From Thermus oshimai DSM 12092 (GTDB taxonomy: Bacteria; Deinococcota; Deinococci; Deinococcales; Thermaceae), in contig NZ_KB890619.1 in the NCBI RefSeq assembly GCF_000373145.1, forward strand, positions 14,621 to 78,620: DNA of 64,000 nt. The letters are read 5' to 3'. Both the position numbers and the translations under genes were made by a program. The notes under the pieces were generated by a model. The model had not been told where the DNA came from. It made no database searches and was given only the letters and a program-made list of their open reading frames with translations. Position 1 is the stretch's first letter, and each line of letters starts with the position of its first letter. Below are positions 45,494-53,410 of this stretch, one piece after another.

Positions 45494-46814
45494 ACTTTCC
45501 GTTCAGCTCCTCCAGGGCCCGCTTCAGGATGGCGTCCCCCTCGAGGTCCAAGACCGCCTGCCCCCGCTCCTCGGGGAGGGGGCGCTGGCGCTGGGGCTCG
45601 GCGTAGGTGAACTTGCCCTCGCTGTCGGCCTTCACCCGCACCGTCTTGCCGTTTAGGGTGACGGCGATCTCCGCCCCCGGGGGCGCCCCCGCGCCCTGGA
45701 GGGAGAAGGGGGTGGGGAAGCGGGTGTCCTTCACCTCGATGTCCGGCTTCAGGCCCTCCTGGTTGATGGCCCGGCGCTTGGGGGTGAGCCACTCAAAGGT
45801 CACCAGGGTGAGCTCCCCGCCGTTGGCTAGGGTGAAGGGGGTCTGGCCCACGCCCTTGCCGAAGGTCTTCTCCCCGATGACCTTGGCCCGGCCGTAGTCC
45901 TGGAGGGCCCCGGCCACGATCTCGCTGGCGGAGGCGGAGTTGCCGTTCACCAGGACCACCATGGGTCCCTCCCACAGGGGCCGCCCCGAGGCCTCGCACC
46001 AGACCCGGGTGAGGTTCTTGGTGCGGGTGTAGACGATGGGGCCTTCCTTGAGGAAGGCGCTCGCCACCGCGCAGCCCTGGTCCAGGAGGCCGCCCCCGTT
46101 GTCCCTCAGGTCAAAGATGAGCTTCCTCACCCCCTGGGCCTTGAGCTCGTCCAGGGCCTTCTTGAGCTGGTCCTCCACCTTGAAGTTGGCGAAGGTTTCC
46201 AAGGCCACATAGCCCACGTCCCCGATGCGTCCGGTGGAAACGGAGACGATCTCCACCCGTTCCCGGATGAGCTCAAAGACCAGGGGGGCGGGCACCCCTT
46301 CCCGCCTGATCTTCAGGGTGACCTTGGTCCCCTCGCGGCCGCGGATTTTGGCCACCACCTCCTGCAGGGGGAGCTTGGTCACGTCCTGGCCGTCCACCTC
46401 GAGGATGACGTCCCCCGCGCGGATCCCGGCCCGCTGGGCGGGGAGGCCCTTCATGACCCCCTCCACCTTGGCCCCGGTGCCGTCGGGGTTGGCGGGGGAG
46501 AGGGTGGCCCCGATGCCGAAGAACTCGCCCCTTAAGTCCTCCTGGCGGAGGCTTGCCCGCTGGGGCGGGGAGTAGCTGGTGAAGGGGTCTTCCAGGGCCT
46601 CTATCATCCCCCCGATGGCCCCCTCCAGGATCTTGTTGAGCTTTTCCCGGGGTAAGGGTTCCAGGTAGTCCTGCTGGATGCGCTGGTAGACCTCCAGGAG
46701 GGCCTGCCCGTTGGGGTTCTGCAGGAGGGTTTCCGCCTGGGGCCTCTGGAGCTGGGCGTAGACCAGGGCCAGGAGGACCCCAAGGCCGACGAGGAACCAC
46801 GCGCGCTTTTTCAT
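45492..46814 (-). CDS. ctpA: C-terminal processing peptidase, S41 family
   Basis: Periplasmic serine protease that trims or degrades envelope proteins. From the ATG at 46814 the 440-residue product has one N-terminal membrane/signal segment, a PDZ domain (about 85-175: GIGATLSPA..., AGIRAGDVILEVDGQDV), and the S41 core. The nucleophile Ser is in VNGNSASASEIVAGAL and the general-base Lys in GEKTFGKGVGQTPF. A GTG at 46826 would add four residues. I prefer the ATG because GGTGAG lies 8 nt upstream of it, though TATAGT (46841-46836) sits close to the GTG. Head-to-head with ftsE. Confidence 0.93.
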   Translation of the reverse strand: MKKRAWFLVGLGVLLALVYAQLQRPQAETLLQNPNGQALLEVYQRIQQDYLEPLPREKLNKILEGAIGGMIEALEDPFTSYSPPQRASLRQEDLRGEFFGIGATLSPANPDGTGAKVEGVMKGLPAQRAGIRAGDVILEVDGQDVTKLPLQEVVAKIRGREGTKVTLKIRREGVPAPLVFELIRERVEIVSVSTGRIGDVGYVALETFANFKVEDQLKKALDELKAQGVRKLIFDLRDNGGGLLDQGCAVASAFLKEGPIVYTRTKNLTRVWCEASGRPLWEGPMVVLVNGNSASASEIVAGALQDYGRAKVIGEKTFGKGVGQTPFTLANGGELTLVTFEWLTPKRRAINQEGLKPDIEVKDTRFPTPFSLQGAGAPPGAEIAVTLNGKTVRVKADSEGKFTYAEPQRQRPLPEERGQAVLDLEGDAILKRALEELNGK

Positions 46815-46864
46815 CTTCGCACTCACCTAGGCCCCACTATAGCGCGCCTGGGTGAGAAGGAAAG

Positions 46865-46870
46865 TAGGAT
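46865..46870 (+). promoter_or_regulatory. -10 box of ftsE-hpf
   Basis: TAGGAT lies 6 nt before the ftsE ATG, consistent with a leaderless mRNA. A further CTATAG at 46837-46842 could hold -10 boxes for either direction. Confidence 0.45.
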
Positions 46871-46876
46871 GGGGGC

Positions 46877-47602
46877 ATGATCGCCTTCCACCGGGTGAGC
46901 CTGGAATACCCCAGGACCGGGACCAAGGCCCTCTACAACGTGAGCCTCGAGGTCAAGAAGGGCGAGTTCGTCTACATCGTGGGGCATTCCGGGGCGGGAA
47001 AGTCCACCCTCTTAAGCCTCATCCTGCGCCGCCTCCTCCCCACCCAGGGGGCGGTGTACTTCGCCGGGCAGAACCTGAAGGCCCTAAAGGGGGACGGGGT
47101 GGCCCTCCACCGGCGCCGCATCGGCATGGTCTTCCAGGACCACCGCCTCCTCAAGGACCTGACCGTGGAGGAGAACCTGGCCTTCGTCCTCCAGGTCCAG
47201 GGGGTGCCCCGGCGGGAGTGGGAGGGGCGGATCTACACCGCGCTTCGCCGGGTGGGCCTGGCCCACAAGAAGCGGGCCTTCCCCGAGGAGCTTTCCGTGG
47301 GGGAGGCCCAGCGGGTGGCCATCGCCCGGGCCCTGCTCCTGGACCCGCCCGTCATCCTGGCGGACGAGCCCACGGGGAACCTGGACCCGGAGAACGCCCT
47401 TTCCGTCCTGGAGATCCTCAAAGCGGCCCACGCCCGGGGGGCCACGGTCCTTCTCGCCACCCACAGCCGGGAGCTCCTGGAGGCCTACCCCGCGCGGGTG
47501 GTGGTGCTGAAGGCGGGGCAGGTGGTCCGGGACGAGCGTCCCGGGGAGGGTGGTAGCATAAGGGTAAGGGAAGGCCCTCTTGGGGGCGGAAAGGAGGATT
47601 AA
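46877..47602 (+). CDS. ftsE: Cell division ATP-binding protein FtsE
   Basis: ATPase of the FtsEX complex that couples septation to activation of peptidoglycan hydrolases. The 241-residue ABC protein has Walker [10 protein letters not shown] near residue 36, the FtsE-typical [22 protein letters not shown], signature [15 protein letters not shown], Walker [15 protein letters not shown] and H-loop ATHSRELL. Its partner ftsX is not adjacent, as it usually is, but lies 2 kb away on the other strand. The stop overlaps the start of hpf by one base, linking cell division and ribosome hibernation genes in one transcript. Confidence 0.93.
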   Translation: MIAFHRVSLEYPRTGTKALYNVSLEVKKGEFVYIVGHSGAGKSTLLSLILRRLLPTQGAVYFAGQNLKALKGDGVALHRRRIGMVFQDHRLLKDLTVEENLAFVLQVQGVPRREWEGRIYTALRRVGLAHKKRAFPEELSVGEAQRVAIARALLLDPPVILADEPTGNLDPENALSVLEILKAAHARGATVLLATHSRELLEAYPARVVVLKAGQVVRDERPGEGGSIRVREGPLGGGKED

Positions 47603-48162
47603 TGAACGTCTACAAGCTCATCGGCCGCAACCTGGAGATCACCGACGCCATCCGGGAGTATGTGGAAAAGAAGCTCGCCCGCCTGGACCGCTACCAGAAC
47701 GGCGAGCTCATGGCCAAGGTGGTGCTTTCCCTGGCGAATAGCCCCCACGTGGAGCGGAAGGCCAAGGCCGAGGTCCAGGTGGACCTCCCCGGGGGGCTGG
47801 TGCGGGTGGAGGAGGAGGACCAAGACCTCTACGCGGCCATTGACCGCATGGTGGACCGCCTGGAAACCCAGCTCAAGCGCTTCAAGGAGCGCCGCTACGT
47901 GGGCAAGCGCCACTCCTACCAGGGCCCTCCCCCTGAGGAGGTGCGGGCCCTTTCTGCCCTGCGCAAGCCCGAGGAGGAGGAAGGCCCCAGGATCGTCCGG
48001 GTCAAGCGCTTTGAGATGAAGCCCATGGACCCCGAGGAGGCGGCCTTCCAGATGGAGGCCCTGGGGCACGATTTCTTCGTCTTCCGCAACCGGGAAACGG
48101 AGGAGATCAACGTCATCTACCGCCGCAAGGACGGGAACTACGGGCTCATTGAGCCCGCGTAA
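47602..48162 (+). CDS. hpf: Ribosome hibernation promoting factor, long form
   Basis: Binds the 30S decoding region in stationary phase and dimerises ribosomes into inactive 100S particles. The 186-residue protein has the N-terminal S30AE domain ([53 protein letters not shown]) and the C-terminal dimerisation domain of long HPFs (RVKRFEMKPMDPEEAAFQMEALGHDFFVFRNRETEEINVIYRRKDGNYGLI). The ATG overlaps the ftsE stop. A bidirectional terminator follows. Confidence 0.96.
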   Translation: MNVYKLIGRNLEITDAIREYVEKKLARLDRYQNGELMAKVVLSLANSPHVERKAKAEVQVDLPGGLVRVEEEDQDLYAAIDRMVDRLETQLKRFKERRYVGKRHSYQGPPPEEVRALSALRKPEEEEGPRIVRVKRFEMKPMDPEEAAFQMEALGHDFFVFRNRETEEINVIYRRKDGNYGLIEPA

Positions 48163-48188
48163 CCCCCCCTTTGGCCTCGGCGGGGGGC
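48163..48188. terminator. Bidirectional terminator between hpf and the envC-like gene
   Basis: C7 at 48163-48169 pairs with G6 at 48182-48187 around TTTGGCCTCGGC, flanked by TTAAAA on the plus side. It separates the convergent hpf and envC-like genes. Confidence 0.6.
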
Positions 48189-49406
48189 TTAAAAGTAGGC
48201 CGCGGGGTCCACGAAGCGGGTTTCCTCCCCCAGGCGTACCGCCACCCGGAACTCCAGCTCCTCCGGGCGGATGAGGAGGCCCCCGCCGGTGTAGCCCAGA
48301 AGCTGGCCCCGTTCCACCCGCTCCCCTTCCCGCACCAGGGGTTCTTGGAGGTTGGTGTAGACGGTGGAGAGGGTTTCCGTGTGGACCAGCATCACCGTGT
48401 AGCCCAGGTTGGGGAGGTAGAGGATGCCCCCCACGTACCCCTCCGCGGCCGCCTGCACGGGGCTGCCGGGGGCCGGGCCCTGGATGACCATGAACGAGCC
48501 CTCCGCTCCGTAGGGGACGGCGATCCGCCCCCCGGGCACGGGGAAGGCCAGGCGGCCCACGGCGCTGGGCAGGGGCGGGGGAGGGACCACCACCCGGGCG
48601 GGCTGGGCCGCGGCTCTCCTGCGGGCCTCCTCCTGGCGCCGCCGTTCCTCCTCCTGCCTCCTGAGCTCTTCCAGGCGCCGCCTTTCCGCCAGGATCCGGG
48701 CCTGGAGCTTTTCCAGCTCGGCCTGCAGGCGCTGGCGCTCCTTTAGGGCCTCCCGGAGGAGGGCCCGCTTCCCCTGGGCCTCCCGTTCCAGGCCCGCCAG
48801 GGTGGCCTCCAGGGCCTTCTTTTCCCCCTCCAGGGCCTTCTGGGTTTCCGCTAGGCGCGCCTCCTTGGCGGAAAGGTCTTTCAGGAGGAGTTCCAGCCGG
48901 ACCTTTTCCTCCCGTAGGGCCTTCAGCACCCCCTGGACCTGGCGCACCAGGGCGGTGTCCCGCTCCGAGATGTAGCCCACCAGGCGGGCCCGCACCATGA
49001 GGTCGGTGAAGCCCTCCGCCCGGAGGAGGGGGAGGTAGCGGGCGGCCTTTTCCTTATGGAGGCTCAGCATGAGGGCCCGAAGCCGCCCCTTTAGGGCTTC
49101 CAGCTCCGCTTCCCGCTTGGCGATGCGGGCTTCGGTCCCGCGCACCTCTGCCCTTAGGCGGGCGATCTCCCGCCTGAGGGCGGTCCTCTCCCCCTCCAGC
49201 CGGGCGATCTCCCCCTCGAGGCGGGCCTTTTCCCCAAGGAGCGCCTCCACCCGCTGGGAGAGGCGCTGGAGCTCGCGGTTTAGGAGGGCGATGCGCTGGG
49301 CCGCCCGCTCCTCCAGGGCCCGGGCCCTTTGGGCCTGGGCCTCGAGGGTGTTTAGGTCCTGGGCCAGGGCAAGGCCTAGGAGGCAGAGGAGGAGGAGCGC
49401 GCGCAC
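48189..49406 (-). CDS. EnvC-like murein hydrolase activator, degenerate LytM domain
   Basis: Signal peptide MRALLLLCLLGLALA-Q, then a long coiled coil (about residues 18-260, rich in Glu, Leu, Arg heptads) and a C-terminal M23/LytM fold (about 290-405). The domain lacks the HxH (NLQEP in place of YGHL) and the other zinc ligands of active LytM peptidases, just like EnvC, which activates amidases under control of FtsEX. The start is GTG, 1 nt after the ftsX stop, with GGGAGG upstream. Adjacent ftsX supports the role: FtsX would bind the coiled coil in the periplasm. Confidence 0.88.
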   Translation of the reverse strand: MRALLLLCLLGLALAQDLNTLEAQAQRARALEERAAQRIALLNRELQRLSQRVEALLGEKARLEGEIARLEGERTALRREIARLRAEVRGTEARIAKREAELEALKGRLRALMLSLHKEKAARYLPLLRAEGFTDLMVRARLVGYISERDTALVRQVQGVLKALREEKVRLELLLKDLSAKEARLAETQKALEGEKKALEATLAGLEREAQGKRALLREALKERQRLQAELEKLQARILAERRRLEELRRQEEERRRQEEARRRAAAQPARVVVPPPPLPSAVGRLAFPVPGGRIAVPYGAEGSFMVIQGPAPGSPVQAAAEGYVGGILYLPNLGYTVMLVHTETLSTVYTNLQEPLVREGERVERGQLLGYTGGGLLIRPEELEFRVAVRLGEETRFVDPAAYF

Positions 49407-49407
49407 C

Positions 49408-50286
49408 CTAAACCTCCCTCAGGTGGGCCCGGCTGGCGAGGTACGCCCCTCCTAGGCCCAGGAAGAGGGCCAGGAGCAAGACGGCCATCCCGGTCTGGAT
49501 AAGGTCCTCGAGGCTGAGCACGGGGATGAAGGGGAGAAGCCCCTGCAGGGCCCCGGAAAGGCCCCGGTAAAGGACCCCCCCGAAGAGGACCGCGAGGAGC
49601 CCAGCCCCCAGGGTGAGGAAGGCCCCTTCCGCCAGGAAGGGCCCCTGGATGAACCGGCGGGTGGCCCCCACCAGGAGCATGATGCCCAGGGCCTCCTTGC
49701 GGCTTTCCACCGAGAGGCGGATGGAGCCCATCACGCTGAAGAGGGTGTTGAGGAGGAGGAGGGCCACCAAAAGGACCATGGCCGCCCGGCTTCCCGAGAG
49801 CACCCCCACGAGCCTTTCCGTGAGCTCCCCCCCGTACTCCACCCCCTCCACCCCCGGGAGGCCCCGGAGGCGCTCCGCCACCTGGCGCACGGCCTCGGGG
49901 GTCCTCAGGCGCAGGCGCAGGGTGTCGGGCAGGGGGTTTTCCACCAGGTCCTTGGCCTCCGCCAGGTAGGGGTAGTCCAGGACCAGCTGGGCCAGGGCCT
50001 CCTCCTTGGTCTGGAGGCGCACCTCCCCCACCTCGGGCCAGGCCTGGATCTCCGTGAGGAGGGCCTCCACGTCCGCCCCCCTTCCTAGAAAAGCGGCCAC
50101 CTCCAGCTCCCGCTCCAGGCCCTGGACCACCCGCTCCAGGTTCCACAGGAGAAGCCCCAGGAAGTAGAGCAGGGTGAAGGAGACCAGGGCGGTGAAGAAG
50201 GTGGCCAGGCTGGCGGTGGGGTGGCGGAGGATCTGGCGGAACCCTTCGCGGACGGCGTACACGCCCCCTATCTTAGGGCTTTCCAC
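49408..50286 (-). CDS. ftsX: Cell division permease-like protein FtsX
   Basis: The 292-residue inner-membrane partner of FtsE. One N-terminal transmembrane segment (about 26-48) is followed by a periplasmic domain (about 50-165, with LRTPEAVRQVAERLRGLPGVEGVEYGGE). Three C-terminal segments belong to the FtsX/MacB family (LLLLNTLFSVMGSIRLSVESRKEALGIMLLVGATRRFI). The ORF start at 50286 is GTG. A second GTG at 50262 has TAAGAT 7 nt upstream and could be a leaderless start, removing eight residues. It forms a pair with the envC-like gene; ftsE is encoded separately. Confidence 0.92.
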   Translation of the reverse strand: MESPKIGGVYAVREGFRQILRHPTASLATFFTALVSFTLLYFLGLLLWNLERVVQGLERELEVAAFLGRGADVEALLTEIQAWPEVGEVRLQTKEEALAQLVLDYPYLAEAKDLVENPLPDTLRLRLRTPEAVRQVAERLRGLPGVEGVEYGGELTERLVGVLSGSRAAMVLLVALLLLNTLFSVMGSIRLSVESRKEALGIMLLVGATRRFIQGPFLAEGAFLTLGAGLLAVLFGGVLYRGLSGALQGLLPFIPVLSLEDLIQTGMAVLLLALFLGLGGAYLASRAHLREV

Positions 50287-50303
50287 CCAAAGCTTTATGA
50301 AAG

Positions 50304-50338
50304 CCTAGGGGAAGGCCCCTCGGGAACCTTCCCCTAGG
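50304..50338 (-). terminator. Terminator of the TauE/rhodanese operon
   Basis: A perfect 12-bp inverted repeat CCTAGGGGAAGG/CCTTCCCCTAGG encloses an 11-nt loop between the end of the TauE-like gene and ftsX. On the minus strand it is followed by CTTTC. Confidence 0.7.
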
Positions 50339-50354
50339 TACGGCCCGGGCGGGT

Positions 50355-51098
50355 TTAGAGGTTCTGAACCACGATGAAAACCCCCATGACCACCAGGAAG
50401 AGGGCGAAGCCCCGCTTCAGGGCCTCGTGGGGGAGGCGCACCGCAAGCCGCCCCCCGACCAGACTCCCCAAGGTCCCCACGGCGATGAAGAGGAGGGCCA
50501 GGCCCCAGTTCACGGAGAGGCCGTAGGCGGGCAGGAGGTGGAGGTACTTGTAGAAGCCGGCGAAGGACTTGAGCGCGATGATGAAAAGGCTCGTGCCCAC
50601 CGCCAGGTGCATGGGAAGCCCCCCCAGGAGGACCAAAGCGGGGACGATGAGGAACCCGCCCCCCACCCCCACGAAGCCCGTGAGGGCCCCCACGAAAAGC
50701 CCTTCCAGGACCACCTTCCAGGCCTTCCGCTCCCCCTTGGGGGTGAGGGGGACGGGCCGGGCCATGAAGTAGGCGGCGAGGAGCATCACCAGGGCGAAGG
50801 TGAGGAGCTGCACCTCCCCGGAGGTGAACCGGGAAAGCCAGGCCCCCAGGTAGGTGCCCGCCATGCCGGGGAGGCCGAAGAGGAGGAGGCTCCGGTAGTG
50901 GACCAGGCCCCTAAGGGCGTAGGGGAGACCCCCCAGGAGGGCGATCCCCCCCACGATGAGGAGGCTTTCCGCGATGGCCTGCTTGGGTGCTTCCCCCACC
51001 AGGTACACCAGGACGGGCACGGTGAGGATGGACCCCCCGGAGCCCAGAAGGCCCAGGGAGAGCCCGATGAGGAGGGCGCCGAAGAGGGCGAGGCTCAT
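50355..51098 (-). CDS. TauE/SafE-family sulfite/organosulfur exporter
   Basis: The 247-residue membrane protein has about eight hydrophobic segments. The twice-repeated TauE signature appears as [23 protein letters not shown] (about 13-35) and [43 protein letters not shown] (about 135-178). In operons with persulfide dioxygenases and rhodaneses, such proteins are thought to export sulfite or thiosulfate. The ATG overlaps the upstream rhodanese stop. It is last in the three-gene operon. Confidence 0.92.
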   Translation of the reverse strand: MSLALFGALLIGLSLGLLGSGGSILTVPVLVYLVGEAPKQAIAESLLIVGGIALLGGLPYALRGLVHYRSLLLFGLPGMAGTYLGAWLSRFTSGEVQLLTFALVMLLAAYFMARPVPLTPKGERKAWKVVLEGLFVGALTGFVGVGGGFLIVPALVLLGGLPMHLAVGTSLFIIALKSFAGFYKYLHLLPAYGLSVNWGLALLFIAVGTLGSLVGGRLAVRLPHEALKRGFALFLVVMGVFIVVQNL

Positions 51099-51754
51099 CG
51101 CTCCACGGGAAGGCCGTGGCTCATCCAGGCGTAGGTGCCGCCCTCGAGGTTATAGACCTTCTCCCCCGCGAACCCCTGCTGCACCAGGAAGTCCGCGGCC
51201 ACCCCCGAGCGGTTCCCGGAGTTGCACACGAGGAGGATGGGCCGGTCCTTGGGCAGTTCGGAGAGGCGCGTGGGCAGGGTGGAGAGGGGGATGTTCACCG
51301 CCCCCGGCACATGCCCCTCCCGGTACTCCCAAGGCTCGCGCACGTCCACCACGAAGGCCTCCTCCAGGAGGGCCTTGGCCTCCTCCGGCCCCACCTCCTG
51401 GAAGGGCACCCCCTGGTAGCCCACCTCCACCGGGGTGGTGTCCACGGGGAGGCCCGTGCGGTACCAGCGCACGATGCCCCCCTCGAGGTTGTAGAGGTTC
51501 TTCCAGCCCTGGGCGGAAAGCCAGGCCACCGCCTGCCAGGAGCGGTTCCCCGTACGGCAGTAGAGGACCACGGGCCCCTCCTTGGGCACCTCGGCGTAGC
51601 GGGCCATGAACTCGGAAAGGGGCAGGAGCCTGGCCCCGGGGATGCGGGCCTGGGCGAACTCCTCCACCTCCCGCACGTCCAGGAAAAGGGCCCCTTCCTC
51701 GTAAAGGGCCTTGGCCTCCTCGGGGGTTAGGTTCTTCACCTCGGTCTCGTACAT
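51095..51754 (-). CDS. Tandem-domain rhodanese sulfurtransferase
   Basis: The 219-residue protein has two rhodanese domains. Domain 1 (about 1-100) has active-site Cys in [13 protein letters not shown]. Domain 2 (about 115-219) has Cys in [13 protein letters not shown]. Both loops are six to seven residues, as in enzymes using thiosulfate or persulfide, so both appear active. I choose the ATG at 51754, behind a GGAGG at 5-nt spacing; the ORF extension upstream begins with TTG. No signal peptide, so it is cytoplasmic. Translationally coupled to the TauE-like exporter. Confidence 0.9.
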   Translation of the reverse strand: MYETEVKNLTPEEAKALYEEGALFLDVREVEEFAQARIPGARLLPLSEFMARYAEVPKEGPVVLYCRTGNRSWQAVAWLSAQGWKNLYNLEGGIVRWYRTGLPVDTTPVEVGYQGVPFQEVGPEEAKALLEEAFVVDVREPWEYREGHVPGAVNIPLSTLPTRLSELPKDRPILLVCNSGNRSGVAADFLVQQGFAGEKVYNLEGGTYAWMSHGLPVER

Positions 51755-51772
51755 CGCTTCCTCCAAAACCCC

Positions 51773-51801
51773 CGCCGCAAGGGCACCCCCTTGCGGCGGG
51801 A
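51773..51801 (-). terminator. Intra-operon stem-loop between sulfur genes
   Basis: CCCGCCGCAAGGG and CCTTGCGGCGGG form a long GC-rich stem with a small loop between the persulfide dioxygenase-like and rhodanese genes, just before the latter's ribosome binding site. It may reduce expression of the two downstream genes relative to the first. Confidence 0.6.
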
Positions 51802-51806
51802 TGGGA

Positions 51807-53243
51807 TCAGGCGTTCACCAGGGCCTCGCCCTTCTCCACCGGGAAGCCCAGGGCCTGCCAGGCCCGGATGCCCCCGGTGAGGTTCAGGGCGTTCCTAAAG
51901 CCATGGGCCAGAAGGGCGCTGATGGCGGTGCTGGAGCGGTCGCCCCCCACGCAGTGGACGATGAGGGGCCGGTCCTTGGGAAGCCGGTCCAGATGGGCCA
52001 AAACCCGCCCCGCGTGGAGGTTTAGGGCCCCGGGGATGTGGCCCGAGAGGTACTCGTCCCGGCCGCGCACGTCCAGGACCAGGGCCTGGCCCTTCTCCCA
52101 AAGGGCCTTGGCCTCCTCCGCGGTGATCTGGGGCACGGTCTCCAGCTCCCCTTCCGCGTAGCCCTCGAGGCCCGGGATGTACCCCACCACATGGTCCAGC
52201 CCGATGCGGATGAGGGCCCGCACCAGCCCCTCCACCTCCTCCGGCCGGGCCATGAGGACCAGGGGGCGGTCGTAGGGGAGGAGCCAGCCCGCCCAGGTGG
52301 AGAAGTTCTTGCCCGCGGGGATGTTGATGGCCCCCTTCAGGTGCCCCCCGGCGAAGGCGAACTTGTCCCGGGTGTCCACCAGGATGGCCCCTTCGGCCAG
52401 GGCCTTAGTGAACTGGCTCTTGGTGAGCCGGGCCGGGTGGGGGATACCCCCCAGGATGGGCATCCCGTCCCGGTTCAGGCGCTTCATCTCCTTGAAGTAG
52501 GTGGGGGCCTCGGGCTGGCCCAGGAGGAGGGCCTTCACGAAGCCCTCCTCGTCGTTCCGCTCCAGGTACTCCGCCCACCAGGCGTGCCGCCTCTCGTAGC
52601 CCACGGTGGTGGCGGGAAGGGCCCCGAGGGCCTTCCCGCAGGCCGAGCCCGCCCCGTGGCCGGGCCAGACCTGCACGTGGTCGGGGAGGGTCAGGAACTT
52701 CGCCTTGAGGCTTTGGAACATCCGCCTGGCCCCGGGCTCCGCGGTGCCCTTGAGCCCCGCAGCCTCCTCCAGGAGGTCCGGGCGGCCCACATCCCCCACG
52801 AAGACGAAGTCCCCGGTGAGGAGGAGAAGGGGCTCCTCCGAAACCGCCCCGTCCGCCACCAGGAAGGCGATGTGCTCGGGGGTGTGGCCGGGGGTGTGGA
52901 GGACCTTCACCCGGATGTTCCCCACCTTGAACTCATCCCCGTCCTTCACCAGGACATGGGGGAAACCCTCCAGGCCCCGGTACTTCCAGTTCTCGTCCCC
53001 CTCGTCGGAGAGGTAAAGGGTGGCCCCGGTGGCCCTCGCGAGCTCCCGGGCCCCCGAGAGGTAGTCCGCGTGGATGTGGGTTTCCGCCACCGCGGTGATG
53101 GTGAGGCCCAGGCTCTGGGCCAGGTCCAGGTAGGTGTCGATGTCCCGCTTGGGGTCCACCACCAGGGCCTCCCCGGTGGCGGGGCAGCCCAGGAAGTAGC
53201 TCATCTGGGCGAGGCCTTCCTCGTAGATTTGGCGAAAGATCAT
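51807..53243 (-). CDS. Persulfide dioxygenase-rhodanese fusion (CstB/Blh-like MBL protein)
   Basis: Predicted to oxidise glutathione-like or other low-molecular-weight persulfides to sulfite/thiosulfate. The 478-residue protein starts with an ETHE1-like metallo-beta-lactamase domain (about 1-250) with iron ligands in ETHIHADYLSG, VLHTPGHTPEH, TGDFVFVGDVGRPDL and WPGHGAGSACG. A rhodanese-like domain without catalytic Cys follows (about 270-365, LVLMARPEEVE). A second rhodanese domain has Cys in IVHCVGGDRSSTA (about 425). This MBL-pseudorhodanese-rhodanese order is that of CstB. CGGAGGTG precedes the ATG. Promoter and dyad operator lie upstream. Confidence 0.92.
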   Translation of the reverse strand: MIFRQIYEEGLAQMSYFLGCPATGEALVVDPKRDIDTYLDLAQSLGLTITAVAETHIHADYLSGARELARATGATLYLSDEGDENWKYRGLEGFPHVLVKDGDEFKVGNIRVKVLHTPGHTPEHIAFLVADGAVSEEPLLLLTGDFVFVGDVGRPDLLEEAAGLKGTAEPGARRMFQSLKAKFLTLPDHVQVWPGHGAGSACGKALGALPATTVGYERRHAWWAEYLERNDEEGFVKALLLGQPEAPTYFKEMKRLNRDGMPILGGIPHPARLTKSQFTKALAEGAILVDTRDKFAFAGGHLKGAINIPAGKNFSTWAGWLLPYDRPLVLMARPEEVEGLVRALIRIGLDHVVGYIPGLEGYAEGELETVPQITAEEAKALWEKGQALVLDVRGRDEYLSGHIPGALNLHAGRVLAHLDRLPKDRPLIVHCVGGDRSSTAISALLAHGFRNALNLTGGIRAWQALGFPVEKGEALVNA

Positions 53244-53260
53244 GGCTTCACCTCCGGAAT

Positions 53261-53274
53261 GGGACCTTTGTCCC
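53261..53274 (-). repeat. Short inverted repeat in the 5' leader of the persulfide dioxygenase gene
   Basis: GGGAC-CTTT-GTCCC lies between the predicted transcription start and the Shine-Dalgarno sequence and could form a small hairpin. Its role is unknown. Confidence 0.35.
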
Positions 53275-53281
53275 GGCCTCT

Positions 53282-53311
53282 AAGATACCCTACCGGGGTA
53301 ATGGATGTCAA
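53282..53311 (-). promoter_or_regulatory. Promoter with CsoR/CstR-like operator, persulfide dioxygenase operon
   Basis: Minus-strand TTGACA (53311-53306) and TATCTT (53287-53282) with an 18-nt spacer form the promoter. The dyad TACCC-N5-GGGTA (53286-53300) sits across the spacer and -10 box. Such G/C-tract dyads flanked by TA are typical of CsoR-family repressors, including the persulfide sensor CstR. A bound repressor would block polymerase. Confidence 0.6.
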
Positions 53312-53339
53312 GCCGGAAGGGAAAGTTCATGCCCTCCCA

Positions 53340-53397
53340 TTCCCAATCCCAAGGCCCCATGCTATACTCCATAAAGGATTAGCCCCTACGGGGGTAT
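53340..53397 (+). promoter_or_regulatory. Promoter with CsoR/CstR-like operator, PDO operon
   Basis: TTCCCA (53340-53345) and TATACT (53363-53368) with a 17-nt spacer face the disulfide oxidoreductase gene. Just downstream of the predicted start lies TAGCCCC-TAC-GGGGGTA (53380-53396), a dyad with one mismatch that resembles the site in the divergent promoter 80 nt away. This supports joint control by one CsoR/CstR-like repressor, whose gene is not in the window. Confidence 0.6.
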
Positions 53398-53410
53398 CCG
53401 GGAGGAAAAG

